Source: Pterobdella sp. o SKG-2022 (taxonomy: Eukaryota > Annelida > Clitellata > Hirudinida > Piscicolidae). From it: a stretch of 64,000 nucleotides of DNA. The DNA lies in the NCBI GenBank assembly GCA_964035795.1, contig OZ038320.1, positions 18,680,589 through 18,744,588 of the forward strand. The letters run 5' to 3'. A model generated the notes under the pieces. The model saw nothing but the letters and a program-made list of their open reading frames with translations. It was not told where the DNA came from and ran no database searches. The first letter of the stretch is position 1. Every line of letters begins with the position of its first letter. Shown in pieces: positions 36,071 to 48,501 of the stretch. The translations under genes and the position numbers were made by a program.

Positions 36071-39000
36071 TCATTCAAAAACGTAATTGTAAATATATTC
36101 GAACCTCAAAAACATGCTGCATCCTCCCCTGTAACAATTGTATTGGTAGGGACAATTTTGACTTTCGGTCTTTAGTCTGAAAACCGAATAAAGATAGTTT
36201 CGATGTTGCTTTTATTTTGAATGTAAAGTTGAATTGGTTGAAATTTGCGTGTGAAAAATAACAACATAATGTTATAAGACAAGAAATATCTGAAAATTAA
36301 CAACACAAACTTGATGCTTCGACCATCAACAAGTTGATAGAAACTCCTAGATTTTTGTCGATAACCACACCCTCCAGAACATTCAGTCCACCCTGTCCAT
36401 CCAAGTGCTTAAAAATTTTTATTGTCATGTGCTTATGTTTTTTTTTGAGTTAATTCAATATGAATTTTTTCAATAAACATTTAAGTTCAATTTTTGCATT
36501 AAAAAGTCAAATTCTTCTCTATCTTAAATCTTTACTAACAATAACACTGTCCGTTTTGTTCTACAGCATAATCACAACAAAACTCCCTTTCTACACACGG
36601 AAATGTAATCGTGTATTCTCTGTGAAAAAATAAATGAAAATCAGTGAATTGTTTTAAAAGAAAAAGAATCAAAAACTAACTTGGTTTCACAGTTTCCAGC
36701 ACTGTAGCAATACACATGGCTGAAAGTTCGGTTGCATTGCCTGGGAGGATCTTCCAAAACTCTGCATTTGGTAGTGTAACCACCATAATAATTTGCACCA
36801 CAACCACCACAGTTTCCTGGAAAGGAAGTGAAGTGTTAGTTTTTTACGTATTTATGAAATTTAATGAAGTTAAATTCAACCTTTTTCACAGTATTTTCCA
36901 TGGAATCCATCTTCACACCTGCACATGAAACTACCTCCAGAAGCCATACACTCTCCTCCATTGAGGCATGGCTGCAATGAGCATGGGTCTGCTACACTGG
37001 ACAGAGCTGTGATTAAGAATTTTAAAATGAAAGAATCAAAATACATCAAAATCTTATTAAAGTAAAAAATTTGAAAAAACCTGTTTGGCATTTATCGCCT
37101 ACAAACCCATCAGCACATCGGCATCGGTATGTTTCATTAACTCTAAGGCACTGGGCTCCATTCAAGCAAGGGTTGTCCAAACATGGGTCAACGTCAACTG
37201 TTCCACGTGTTTAAATCATTACAATAAAACCAAAATGAGTTTTTAGATAAATAAATCATTTAAACAAAAAAAAAAAAGATTTAAAATGCCGTAAATTATT
37301 TTTTAATAATAATCTTCTTTAGCCAAAGTAAATATACGTTGTCTGAATTTTAACGTACTTGATAATGTCACTTTGTTAACGAAAAGCTTTGTACTTAATA
37401 AAATTACCTTTACTGTTTAAATAATCTGCAGTATTTTTTAATGCAATATGCCAAAATTCTTTGAATACTCACTAGCTTTGTATTCTAATTTGAATCCTTT
37501 ATGTGAACGAGGTGAGTTTTCAAACGATTTTGACTTGAAAATTACCACAACGTCAGAAGTGAAAGAAACTATTTTCTCTGTTATAGTTTCATTTCCGCAA
37601 AACCTTCGATAATTTTTTTAGATTTAAATATTTAGTTCGTTACTAAATGGGTTCAAAAGGAGTACAGACAAAGTAAGTGAACTTTGGAAACGACTGTCAT
37701 ATTGAATCTCAATGATTTAAAAATATATTCGCTTACCTAGGGCCAGGTAAGCTGACATTATTTCTGTATCTGACTTCAACCCAGTTTTGACAAACTCCCT
37801 GCTCATCAGCATATATGTCAAAGTCAGAGTCGAATGATAACTCTACTTTTCCACTAAAAGCCTGTAAATATTGGAAAAATGCAAAAAAAATTATGGAACA
37901 TTCGATAAGTTATTTTAGCCACAATAAATTTGCAGTAACAATCTATTGAAATAAGAGTAAGGCTATACATAATACAATACATTTAAGAGGATTGTAGAGG
38001 CATTAATTTCAGGAGTTTCAAGAAAACATAATTATTTTGCAAAAAAAAATAGAAAACGTTGAAACGAATTAATATATGAGCATTTATTTGCCAAAAAACC
38101 TAGAAAAAAAATGATTTGAGATTTCTCACAAAAGGATGCATGGGAACAGAAAATCTGAGTTTTTTAAGAAAGTTGTTTCACAAGGTAGAAATGGGTATAT
38201 GAGAATTTTTTTCTTGTGATTTTGAGTTTATACCTACCGGGAACAACTTTGAATGAATTGACCAATCTGAGTTTTTGCCAACCCGAAAGGCTTGATAACA
38301 TCTAGAAATCTAGGCCTCCATTGGATAGCCCTTGAACATCAGCGGCAGTGAAAAGGTTCTAAGCCACGTCAGCTTCCAACCACAATGCATTTCGAGAATT
38401 CATCCATTTTTTTTCACTGCTCACCAAGTCACAAACAACTCGAAGCTACAAGTTTCTTTCGGTACTCGCTCCAGTGTCGAAAGAGTCTTTGGAAGTTGGC
38501 GCTCAACAACAACAACAACAGCAGCAGTAGTAGTACTTGAAGACCTAGCAGAAAAACACAAGGCTGACGTCATAACACTTCAAGAAAGTCGCCTTCTTTC
38601 TTGAGCTAAGACTCCAAGCCTCAGCAACTACCACCCAGTACGAAAAGACAAGCCAGTCCAAAGGGAAGCCCGAGGAAGGAGGTTACCGACATACGTGAAG
38701 ACGCTAGCCCATATACTCTTCACTCTAGACGATAAAGATGATGCAGCCCTCGAGTGACTGCTCATTCAAATTTCTATTTCCAATCAGCAGACGGTGACCA
38801 TGTCCAACTGGTATCTTCCTCTAGAGAACTCATTTTTTCTGCAACGAATTGGTTTCTCCATGGCGGCCTTCCAACCAGAAATACACGAAATTGAGATTAT
38901 ATGCGCACACTTGAATGCCTACAACGACATATGAGACTTCCATCCCCTCCAGAACGATCGCGGAGACCAGCTGGCGGAAGTTATTATAAATGCTGAGAGC

Positions 39001-42000
39001 GGCTTCTTCAACAATGCCGAACTCAGCACGAGCCAAGACCCTGCCACCGGCAAATGCTTTTTCCCAGACGTCACCATTATGGACACTGGCATCCAACATC
39101 ACTGTGACTGAGTCCCCCTCAACGCCCTCTCTTCGGCCACAAACCCATTCTAACGATGGTACACCTCCCTACCCTGCAGCTTAAGGGTCCGAAACGACTG
39201 GTGTGGGACTGGAAAAAGGGCGATCACCAAACATTCACCGCAGATCTTGATGGAAGACTATCCGCAATAGACGACGATCAACATAACACCACAACCTCCT
39301 ACAACGCTCTGTGCAAAGCAATTCTTGCCGCTGCAAAAGGCCACATAGGCCTCAAAGCCGTAGGAATGTCAGGAGAAAGCTGGAGGACAATAGAAATATC
39401 CAAAGCCAAAGCTGTCAAAGATACAGCAAAGGCCACCTTTGGCATTCACTCACCAGACTACAAAGACCTTGACGCTAAACTGAAACGCTTTGTTCGAGAC
39501 TGTAACACGGACATTTGGAAAAGAAAAGTTATGAAGAAAAAGGGGACGAAGGAGATTTGGTCGATCCTGCGAAGCCTCACGTCAAGCCAACCTACCGACA
39601 CTGCTCGTATCATCTCCGAAAGTGGCACAAACGCTTTTGCTAAACTTTACCAAAGTGTGAGCTGGCTGCAGATTGAAAAACCGGACCGTGGCCTGAAGAA
39701 GCGTCTGAACGGCCGATTACGTTCTGACCCGATAAACTCAAAGGCCAGTGGTGACTTCACTCTGAGCGAGGTCAAAGCAGGGCTGAAGAGCCTCAATCCG
39801 GCCAAAGCCCCCGGACCTGACATGATAAACCAACGGTTCCTACAAAACCTTGGTCCCATTGCCTTTAACACCCTACTACGAATCTGCAACCTGGTCCACG
39901 ACGCAGATACTTATGGCGCTGAGAGTAGCCAATGTTTAACCCGTCCTTAAAGCGGGCAAAGATGCTCAACGCCTGGACAGCTATCGGTCGATTTCTCTCA
40001 ATTTGACAATAAGGAAGATTATGGAAAGGTTGGTAGCGAAAAGCTTTTGATACCTTGCAGAAACCCACGACATCTTGAATTATTAATCTAACAACACGTC
40101 AAGACATTTGACATTTCTCGAAGTGGTACTACTATTTGCATATAAATCCATAACTCGGAATTTTTAGATCGTTCCTGCCATTAAAGAACCTCATGATTTC
40201 AGTCATAAAACTATTCAATTTCAAGTGATTGGTTTCCATCCAGCCCGCAAAATCATCTATGCACTCAGATAAAGCTACGTCCAGATCAAGTGACTTTTCA
40301 TATTTGCAATGGTCATAAAGCTGAGTGTCACCAGCATTTTCTTTAAGTTTTAATGTGTTAGATGAGAGTTTGTTTTAAATAAATATATGAACAAATAAAT
40401 GGTGAACTAAATGAAACATTGAAAAAATAAATTAATCAAAGAATAAGGAAATAAATAAAAATGCGTAATAAAATATAGATAATCAATTTATACTAATGAA
40501 CACATGTATCATCATTAGTACCTTGATCAACCACTCGCACTCGACATTATCAGGATATCTACCATTCTCAAAGTTTGGAGAATTAAAAGAAGCCACGTCT
40601 GTTGTTGCTCGTAATTCTCCTCCACATCCTGGTTTCATAATTTCAATTAAAATTTGAATTTTTTTCTCTTGATAAATCAAAACATTTTTTTTTTTAAATT
40701 TTAAAAAGTATAATTTTCATTCAGTTCAGTTATGAAGCTATATGAATGACACAAACCCATGCTTGTGCTAACTCCTTGGGCACAAAATTCTCCTTTAAAT
40801 CCCGGTTGGCATATACAATGAGAACAGTTTCTAGGATCTGGGTAACCTCCATTACCACAGTGAGTTGAGCTTTCTTTACATTGATCTTCAAATTGTTTCA
40901 AATAAGTTAGTGTATCTATTTGTTTTTTGTTCTTATATAAGTTTCAATTAAAATTTAAAAACTCAATAGATCTGAATTGAAAAGAAATCATTTAACTCTA
41001 ATTTAACTATAAATTTATCTAAATTTTTCGTTGAAAACTTCATATAAAAATGTTTTTTTTATGAAATATCATCTAAAACTTGGGAAAGATTTCACAAAAA
41101 TATTGACCACCTGAACAATACATGTGATTCAAAAGCTCAGCGTCTAAGAAAGACAACTCCACTCTCTGACCGATAGTTGAAAGGAAGTCATTAGTAAATG
41201 GAGCAACACTGTATTTGCCGTTTTTCGAAAACATCTGTGTGTTATTTATTACGTTTTTCCAAATGAAAATGATCAAGTCCATTATCTATTAGAGCCCAAT
41301 CTATAAAACCCGCAACTTCGGAGTATCATAGGAATTCACAAATTCTTTTAAAAATCTTTTCATTAAAAACAGCTCCAAACAAAAATTTTTTACATTCCTA
41401 GTGCAGATTTTTCAAAAAATAAACAAACTATTTCATTAAAAAAATATATTTAGAACCTTTGCAGAATAATGAGTGATAGAGGCAAAATCATAGAGAAGAT
41501 TGAAATTATGGCTATACATCCACTTGAGTTTTCCAAAGTTTGCTTTTTCTTGGTCTTTTATATTATTCAGCAAAAAACTAACGTAATGGTCTCTGTCATA
41601 TCTTTGAGTTTGGTGCCATAAGCCCAGGGTCTGAGCTAGGAGAGCTAATATGTTCCCTGGCTTTGGGTGAATTAACGATAGTTATTTTATAAATTGTTTT
41701 TTCAAAAATTCAAACTTAAACTTCTTCATAAATAATTCAAACCAAAAGTTTAAAACTTTGGCAATTTTGATTTTCATATTGAACTGTATTATGCATTAGA
41801 AACAGACTCGGGTCTTTCACAAACACTATCAAACGTCCTTTTGATGCTCACAATTTATCGTGAATGAATGAGTTAATTTATTTTAATTAATAGAAACAAA
41901 CACTAAGGTCTATCGAAAAACTTAATACACAAAGCTTTTCGTAAGAGTAACTTATCTAGTGTGTAATCTATTTTAGGTTTTTAAATTTTTCATCGTTCAT

Positions 42001-43983
42001 GAAAAATAATAATCAATAATAATAGTACCTTGGACAGGCAAGCATCATTTCCCACAATGGGGTTTGAACCTTTCTTTCTCTTCCCTACGAAAGAGGCACA
42101 TCTATTAAAAAAAGGGTTCAATAAAGCATTTTTCATTGAAATGAATTTTTCTTTAAGTATTAATCATAAATATAAATATCGTTTGCAACGATTATTTGAT
42201 ACAACGATACTTGAAGTATTAGTAAATGGAATCAAGCTGAAAATATGATTTAAACCTTTTATGCAAATATATATATGAATAAAAAATTTAATATAACATT
42301 CATAGTAGACAAATATAAATAAGTTTAGCCACCCTTCGGTATGTTTCAAGAAGGTGATATGAGGAGTAGTGGGTTTTTCTTCAACGATATTGAATTTTAG
42401 ACAAGTAACTGAAGTTATTTTTTCTAGTGCTTTCATAATGTGCCTCTTGTAGGTGTTTTTAGAAGCTGAAAATAAAAAGAAAATTTATGATATAAAAATT
42501 TTCTTTCTTCCAGTTTTTTTTCGTAGAAAAGATTTTCAAACGTTGAAAATTATGAATAAAATTATTTTAGAGTTATTCTATTTCATAAATTTACAAACAA
42601 GTTCACCTCCATTGATATCAATATAGATAGAAACAGGTGATTCCCACTTAGTAACATTTACATAAGGAGTGTGTCTTTTGAACCGCGGTCTAATAGACAC
42701 ACTGGTTGACCCTCTACGACCACCAGTGCGAGATGAATTAGTGGAATAATTTCTTCTATTGTTGTATGCACTAGTAGAGTAGGAAGTGTATGTATTATTT
42801 CCGGTGTACGAGTAAGTACTGTAGTAGACCCCAGTACTATAAGTCACACCATCATTAGGATTTCTAGTGGTAGTGTAAGGATCATGGTAAGGATAGTACC
42901 CGTACCAGCCTCTTGAAAATTTTTCCAATGTTTCTTCATCACAACACTGATCTCCAGCTGGATATGCATTCACTATAGCTTCACAGTTCTGCACGGTAGG
43001 TGTTTTATCGTTATGTTTCTATATAGCATTCATGTTGTGGATAAATGAATTGATCTTTATCTAGCCTTCTTTTTTTAGTTTTAAACATTCGATACGAATA
43101 TAATATAAACTCCAAAACACATTATGGAACAGGGGCTAACTGTTGGTCTATAACGGCATCGAGCTAGGTAATCTTGGGTAGTAAGTCTAATGCTTTACTA
43201 ATCGAGCTACACGAGAAAAACTTTATTCAAAGCAAAACGAATATAATGAAAATTAGTTTAAATTTTTTTTTTGGTAACTTCATATTTGGTAAGTTTAGAT
43301 TTACCATACAAATAATTTTTTTATTATTCTTATTTTGATGCTATATTAGTTTTATAAAATTTTTAGTTTAGTGAGTTTTGCAATTATTCTTTTTTTATTG
43401 TGTACATAATAATACACTTGAAAGCAAAAGAGTAATTTACAAAAAAATATGACTTTTCAACTCTGGTTTAATTAAATACTTTTAAACTTTAAATCGAAGT
43501 TATCATAAATGACATTCTTAACCACCGATGAGTTATATATATTATCAAAAAAAATTGTTAAATAGAAGATTAAATGGAGCTGGTAAATGAAAAATTGGTT
43601 TGTAAAAACGTCTGGCATTCGACATTTGATGATAATTAAATATTCAAGTAATCATTGTATTTTATTATGATAAACACTTTTGACACAAATTAAAAAAAAG
43701 TATACGTCAAAAGGGAAGCTTCTACACTTGGCCTCAATGCATTTTTGCTTGAGAGATGGCGCAATGCAATCTGGATGAGGAGAAGCATACGATGGGGATA
43801 TCTGTGGGTTTATATAAATAAATAGGATTGAAGATCGTTATTGACTATCAAATATGCGGAGATGTTTCAATAGTTAAATTTTATTTCACTTTTTAAATAT
43901 TCAAATAATAATATTCATGAAACAATAAAAATTTTACTCACATTAAGTACCAAGCAGAAACTCAAAAGAGCTGAAAATTTCAT
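36071..43983 (-). CDS. Secreted astacin-family pseudo-protease A (astacin-EGF-CUB-EGF-EGF-TSP1), 17 exons, 735 aa
   Basis: Secreted multidomain protein. Exons (minus): 43942-43983, 43706-43801, 42607-42988, 42333-42465, 42029-42101, 41457-41660, 41111-41234, 40757-40885, 40522-40628, 37737-37861, 37473-37603, 37081-37197, 36881-37006, 36681-36816, 36540-36619, 36311-36407, 36071-36176; all phases agree. Order: signal peptide (MKFSALLSFCLVLN), Cys-containing Tyr/Ser-rich propeptide with NAYPAGDQCCDE, basic RFKR site, astacin domain (to about 352), EGF (353-395), CUB (396-516), two EGF (517-597), Cys-rich region, TSP1 (WTGWTECSGGCG, about 672-683). The zinc motif HExxHxxGxxH reads ALLAQTLGLWH (248-258), and the Met-turn SxMHY reads SITHY. 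Two zinc His, the catalytic Glu and the Met-turn Met are therefore gone, so no protease activity is expected. A LINE occupies the intron inside the CUB domain. Tandem paralogue at 48502-53252. Confidence 0.9.
38400..40085 (+). mobile_element. LINE inside the CUB intron of pseudo-astacin A
   Basis: A frame-broken endonuclease-like N-terminal region (about 38500-39120) is followed by one long open frame of 264 codons (39156-39950). That frame carries the linker and RT finger block (SGDFTLSEVKAGLKSLNPAK, APGPDMINQRFLQNLGPIAF), after which the frame breaks and the element ends near 40085, before the RT palm. It is clearly richer in GC than the surrounding DNA and antisense to the host gene. A long unbroken frame suggests a recent insertion. 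Confidence 0.88.
40090..40345 (-). mobile_element. CR1/Jockey-like RT fragment in the same intron
   Basis: Minus-strand translation gives AGDTQLYDHCKYEKSLDL (RT catalytic box, YADDTQLY-type with D to G) and then FAGWMETNHLKLNS, parallel to the fragment at 3544-4080. It directly abuts the plus-strand LINE at about 40085, so one may have inserted into the other. Confidence 0.8.
43095..43216 (-). repeat. tRNA-like sequence, probable SINE head
   Basis: On the minus strand GTGTAGCTCGATTAGTAAAGC resembles a tRNA A box and D arm, and about 45 bases later AGCTCGATGCC resembles a B box. The acceptor ends do not pair convincingly, so this is a tRNA-derived SINE or a tRNA pseudogene rather than a working tRNA gene. 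Confidence 0.45.
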
Positions 43984-44013
43984 TTTGAACTAAAAACCTT
44001 TGGTCCGATGCCC

Positions 44014-44021
44014 TTTTTATA
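44014..44021 (-). promoter_or_regulatory. TATA box of pseudo-astacin A
   Basis: TATAAAAA on the minus strand, ending 31 bp before the start codon at 43983. The paralogue has the same box at the same distance (53281-53288). A TATA box normally sits about 30 bp before the transcription start, so the leader would be almost absent. Confidence 0.6.
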
Positions 44022-44216
44022 CTGATCGATACGCCTTGAAATCTCTAATTGCAATTAAAATAAATGAAAACTGTTTTCTCATGAGATTGAAAACTAAGTC
44101 TCCTGATTATGAATCATCGTTAAGCTTTTAGATTGCTCATGTTATGAAAATTGTTTGCACTCAAAGCTTTACAAATTGATAAACCATTAAAATGGCAAAC
44201 AAACTTGACTATGTTT

Positions 44217-44352
44217 AAAAACGATTTGAATCAAACACTTATTAGCTGAAAAATAATATGAAGCTTTTTGTAAGTTGAACTCACATTATCAAGTATACTT
44301 GATAATTATATCATTATTCAGTTAATAAAAGTGTTTGAATCAAATCGTTTTT
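44217..44352. mobile_element. Inverted-repeat MITE-like element, AAGCTTTTCGTAAGTTGA family
   Basis: The arms 44217-44250 and 44317-44352 pair over about 34 bp, beginning CGATTTGAATCAAACACTT. Just inside the left arm is the family core GAAGCTTTTTGTAAGTTGAA, then CTCACATTATCAAGTATAC. Related partial copies occur at about 6427-6470, 18541-18620, 24458-24623, 37385-37400, 41930-41960 and 58470-58515. Confidence 0.8.
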
Positions 44353-44952
44353 GTTAATAGACAATGTTTATTTTGAGAATGGAAATCAAACAAAAATTAT
44401 TTATTTAACAAAATTTACTAAACTTTTCTTTAAAAAAACTATGCAATTTATAAAAAACAAAATATATATTGATTACGAAACAAATAAATTTTTAATCTAT
44501 TTAAAAATACCATTCTTGTGACTCAAACGTTTCATGGAATCCTATATGTCCTTTTATTCTAAAGACATTATAACACTGTGGAAAATAACGTTTTAATTAA
44601 AAATGACATATATAACTTTTTCGAGTTTTGGCATTTATAATATAGGTGCATTGAATACTGATAAAACCGTTAAAATAATATTAACAAAAATGTCAAAATT
44701 AAGTTTTGAACTGAGCAAATACTTACGAATATTCAAAGTTACAGAGTTAAAAAGTAATTGATGCAAATATTTTTAAAAATTCGTAGATATGGAAACTTAT
44801 AATTAAAAAATTCAACTTTATAATTTGATTACTAACTTTATAAAATATAAATTATATGCTCTTGTCTTATACTTACCTCACATATGTTAATAAAAAATTC
44901 AAATCAAAGTCAACAAACAAAATAAAAATCATATGTCTAATTTGTAAAATAT

Positions 44953-45814
44953 TGTAAGTATCTTGTATCTTAAAAAATTTTGTTTTTATTCGTAAAAAAT
45001 TGAAGCTTCTAAAGATACGTGTATTACAGTAAAAAGACTAAAATTTTCGACAAATTCAACATTGTCAGAAATCCTTAGTATATTTTAAAATCTGAACTGT
45101 ATCATTTATAATACCATGTATTCATGTTCGCATCTAAACATATACTGTTGAATTATGAAAAAATTGATTTTTTCGAAAATATTTTTATCTACAAACAATA
45201 GCGAATTATGAAAGCTTTTGAAATATCGAGTAAATATAAGTAATAGGGAGTCATGCGAATTCAATGCTATTCTAAATAAATATATGGCGTGCTGAGAGAT
45301 TAAAAATATGTTTAACATTCTTTATACTCTGTTTAAAAAAATAGTCATCCTTTGTAAGTCGTTGATTAATATTTAGAAATGTCTGTAAGTATCTTGTATC
45401 TTAAAAAATTTTGTTTTTATTCGTAAAAAATTGAAGCTTCTAAAGATACGTGTATTACAGTAAAAAGACTAAAATTTTCGACAAATTCAACATTGTCAGA
45501 AATCCTTAGTATATTTTAAAATCTGAACTGTATCATTTATAATACCATGTATTCATGTTCGCATCTAAACATATACTGTTGAATTATGAAAAAATTGATT
45601 TTTTCGAAAATATTTTTATCTACAAACAATAGCGAATTATGAAAGCTTTTGAAATATCGAGTAAATATAAGTAATAGGGAGTCATGCGAATTCAATGCTA
45701 TTCTAAATAAATATATGGCGTGCTGAGAGATTAAAAATATGTTTAACATTCTTTATACTCTGTTTAAAAAAATAGTCATCCTTTGTAAGTCGTTGATTAA
45801 TATTTAGAAATGTC
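44953..45814. repeat. 431-bp tandem duplication, copies apparently identical
   Basis: Unit 1 is 44953-45383 and unit 2 is 45384-45814. I find no difference between them; even the 70-codon spurious frame inside each is identical. Each unit starts with a reverse copy of the small GATGTCTC-type element. The sequence is noncoding. Two identical copies suggest a very recent duplication, or an assembly artefact. Confidence 0.95.
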
Positions 45815-46205
45815 TGCAAGTTTATCTGCAAGATTTCTGACAAGAAGTTTTTTCAACAAAAGGATGATCAAAGACCTTTCAGCTTCAACGTCTTTGCTGA
45901 GTCATCGTGACCTATTCAAACTTTCAAATTTTTTTTGTTTATTTTAGGGCAGCATAAAATATTAAGATATATTTTTTTAGCCAATAAAAAATATTTCTTT
46001 CCAAAAAAAAAACCTTTCAAGTTGTCTATATGAAAAATCTTCACCAGACTTTCTAAATTTTTTGTTTTTGCAAAAACAACCATTTACGCATTCACATGCC
46101 TTTTATGAAAATGCATAAAACAAAAAATATTTCTGTTCACAGAGCAATATCTTTCAACAAGCACTTCACGCTTTTTATAGAAAAAGAAATTTTTTCCACT
46201 GACAA

Positions 46206-46545
46206 ATAGGATTGATCGAGTTCAAGACTCAGCACTACTCCGCATCGCTCAGCTGCTAGTGAAGGTCAAAATGGACAAACCACCTACAATGCAAGTACTT
46301 ACCAAAGCCATAAAGAAGGTGAGGGTGGCAAGGCAGCAGGAATTAATGGAATTCCATTAGAGCTTTGGAAAAATGGAGGTTTAGCTTTACACAGCAAGCT
46401 CCACGAACTTTGTTGGGAACAAAGCAGATTGCCAAAAGACATCTGGAATGCAGTCAATATTACCTTATACAAAAATACGAAGAAAAAGTTTGACGGCTTA
46501 TACTACCGAGGGATCACTCTACTAGTTCTCCAGCAAGTAAGCATT
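46206..46545 (+). mobile_element. LINE fragment, RT N-terminal region
   Basis: The plus strand encodes MDKPPTMQVLTKAIKKV, then LWKNGGLALHSKLHEL after a frameshift, and CWEQSRLPKD-like sequence leading to a degenerate YRGITLL block. This is the standard order at the start of a LINE RT domain. The copy is broken and truncated. Confidence 0.8.
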
Positions 46546-47079
46546 TGAATGGCATCATTTACTTTAAAAATATTAGTACAAAATAGCAAAACAAAATCAA
46601 ATAAAAACAAGGCTTTTCTAGTGGGTAAAAAAGCAAGTTAAAAAAATTTTGTTTAAATCTGCTTCAATCAGTTTGATCAAGGAAAAACACATAACCCCTT
46701 CTTTTAAAAACGTGAACTTCTACTTATCTTACATGATCAATACCACTCAGTATCAAAGTATCATTTGATTCAAATTTTATAACCAGCATCTTTGTTTTTT
46801 TTTTTCATTTCAAATACTTGTAGAAGGAGTTTTTTTACAAAATGATCTAAAATTAAATATTATTGTTAAACAGTAGTAAAATGAAAAACATAAGTATTTA
46901 ATATGGTGAGTCATTACTTTTGAGTTTCTCCGTGTCACTTCAGTGTCAGACAAACTTCGAAAAAATGACTTCAACCCAGCACATTTCATTTGAGAAAAAA
47001 AGATCCAGAAACACTTGATGAGAACATTTTTTTGACGCACTTACCAAAACAGATTGGGCGTATAAGAGCGTTCTCAAAG

Positions 47080-47870
47080 CTGAAAAAATTTTTGCCATCC
47101 AGCGACAATTATAGTGGTGGTGAATCTGCTACAGGAAGGGTAAGACTGGACTAGAAGGCATTTAGTAGAATGTCTTATATGTTTTGTAGTAAAAGGTACA
47201 CATAGAAAATGAAAGAAAAATTTATATAACTTGTGTAAGATTTTTTATAACATATGGCTTAGAAACTTGGGTGGTAAGATTTGTCGAAGAGGTTATTCTG
47301 ACAAAAGCAGAAAGATGGATGTTTAGTACATCATATGGAAAGATGACCAGATAAGTCTGAAATCCAAGATCCGATTCTTGAAGGCTATAGTCACTTCAAC
47401 TGTTTTGTATGGTTCAGAGTCATGGACAATGACATCAGCCATGGAAAAAAAAATCGCTGCGTTTGAAATGAAAATTTTTCGACGCTTACTAAAAATCCCA
47501 TACACAGTTCTTGTAACCAATGCTGAAGTTAAAACTCGTATTAGAAATCAAGTAGGAAGAACGGATTAACAATTAACGACTGTTAAGAAGAAGAAGAAGA
47601 AGAAGAAGCTACAATGGTTCGACCATGTCTGTAGGAACAGTGGCTTTCTCTCACACCATACTTGAGGGGTACGTTGAAGGTAAACACAAACAAAGCATGC
47701 CAAGGTTGAAATGGATCAGCAATGTAACCCAATAGACAGGCTTAAGTGCGGTGGAAGTAAGTACGAAGGCAAAAGACAGAGAGACATGGAAAAAGTTTGT
47801 CTATACGTCATCATGGATGCTGCCACGACCTGATGAGGTTAAAGAACTGAAGAGGAAGAAGTACACAGTC
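47080..47870 (+). mobile_element. LINE fragment, RT C-terminal region
   Basis: Encodes IRFLKAIVTSTVLYGSESWT, then KKIAAFEMKIFRRLLKIPYT, an AAG microsatellite at about 47587-47608 and a final tail (KAKDRETWKKFVYTSSWMLP). It probably belongs with the 46206-46545 piece as one broken element, since both are plus-strand and in the correct order. Confidence 0.82.
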
Positions 47871-48501
47871 ATTTAAAATTTTGTGCTAGTATACATGTTG
47901 ATAATACAATCAAAGCTTATATTATATTGAAGAATTTTTTTATAATTTTTTAAATTTATTTTTTGTTTTTGATACTAGCATATACTTTGCTTAGATAAAT
48001 TATTAATCTGGCAATTTTTGTACGTTTTAAATATTTTTTGTAAGTTGACTTGAATATTAATTTACATTCGGACTTTGTTTTTCTAAAAAAAGTTTGATTT
48101 ATTTTATTTTTATATTAAAGTTTAAATTTGAAACAACTTTCAATGCTCGTTTTATTCAATTTAAAACATTAATAATCAAAAAAACAATGTTATATTTAAA
48201 GAAAATTAGTTTAAGTATATAATAAATTGAATCAATAGAACTCGAAGTTTTTCCGCAAAATTCGTTCAGTTAATCAAAAGAATAAATAAAACATCAGTTT
48301 ACCAGCAGCCACTTTCAACAAAATCCCAAGCGACTGAAAGAAAGAAATACTAGATAATTTTTTAGATTGGGCAACTATTGAGAATAAATTACTTAAAAAC
48401 ATAATTAGCTTTAAAACACGGAATTGTACTAATAACATATAGAATATAACTATCAAATTGTGGTTTGTTCAACAATTATTTTATTAATTAACACTAAAAT
48501 G

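Noticed and set aside
42030..42248. A plus-strand 72-codon frame overlapping pseudo-astacin A exon 5
   Set aside because: It is the antisense shadow of that exon and intron sequence.
45106..45749. Two identical 70-aa frames that look like a duplicated gene
   Set aside because: They lie in the noncoding 431-bp tandem duplication; AT-rich composition and no motif or splice context.
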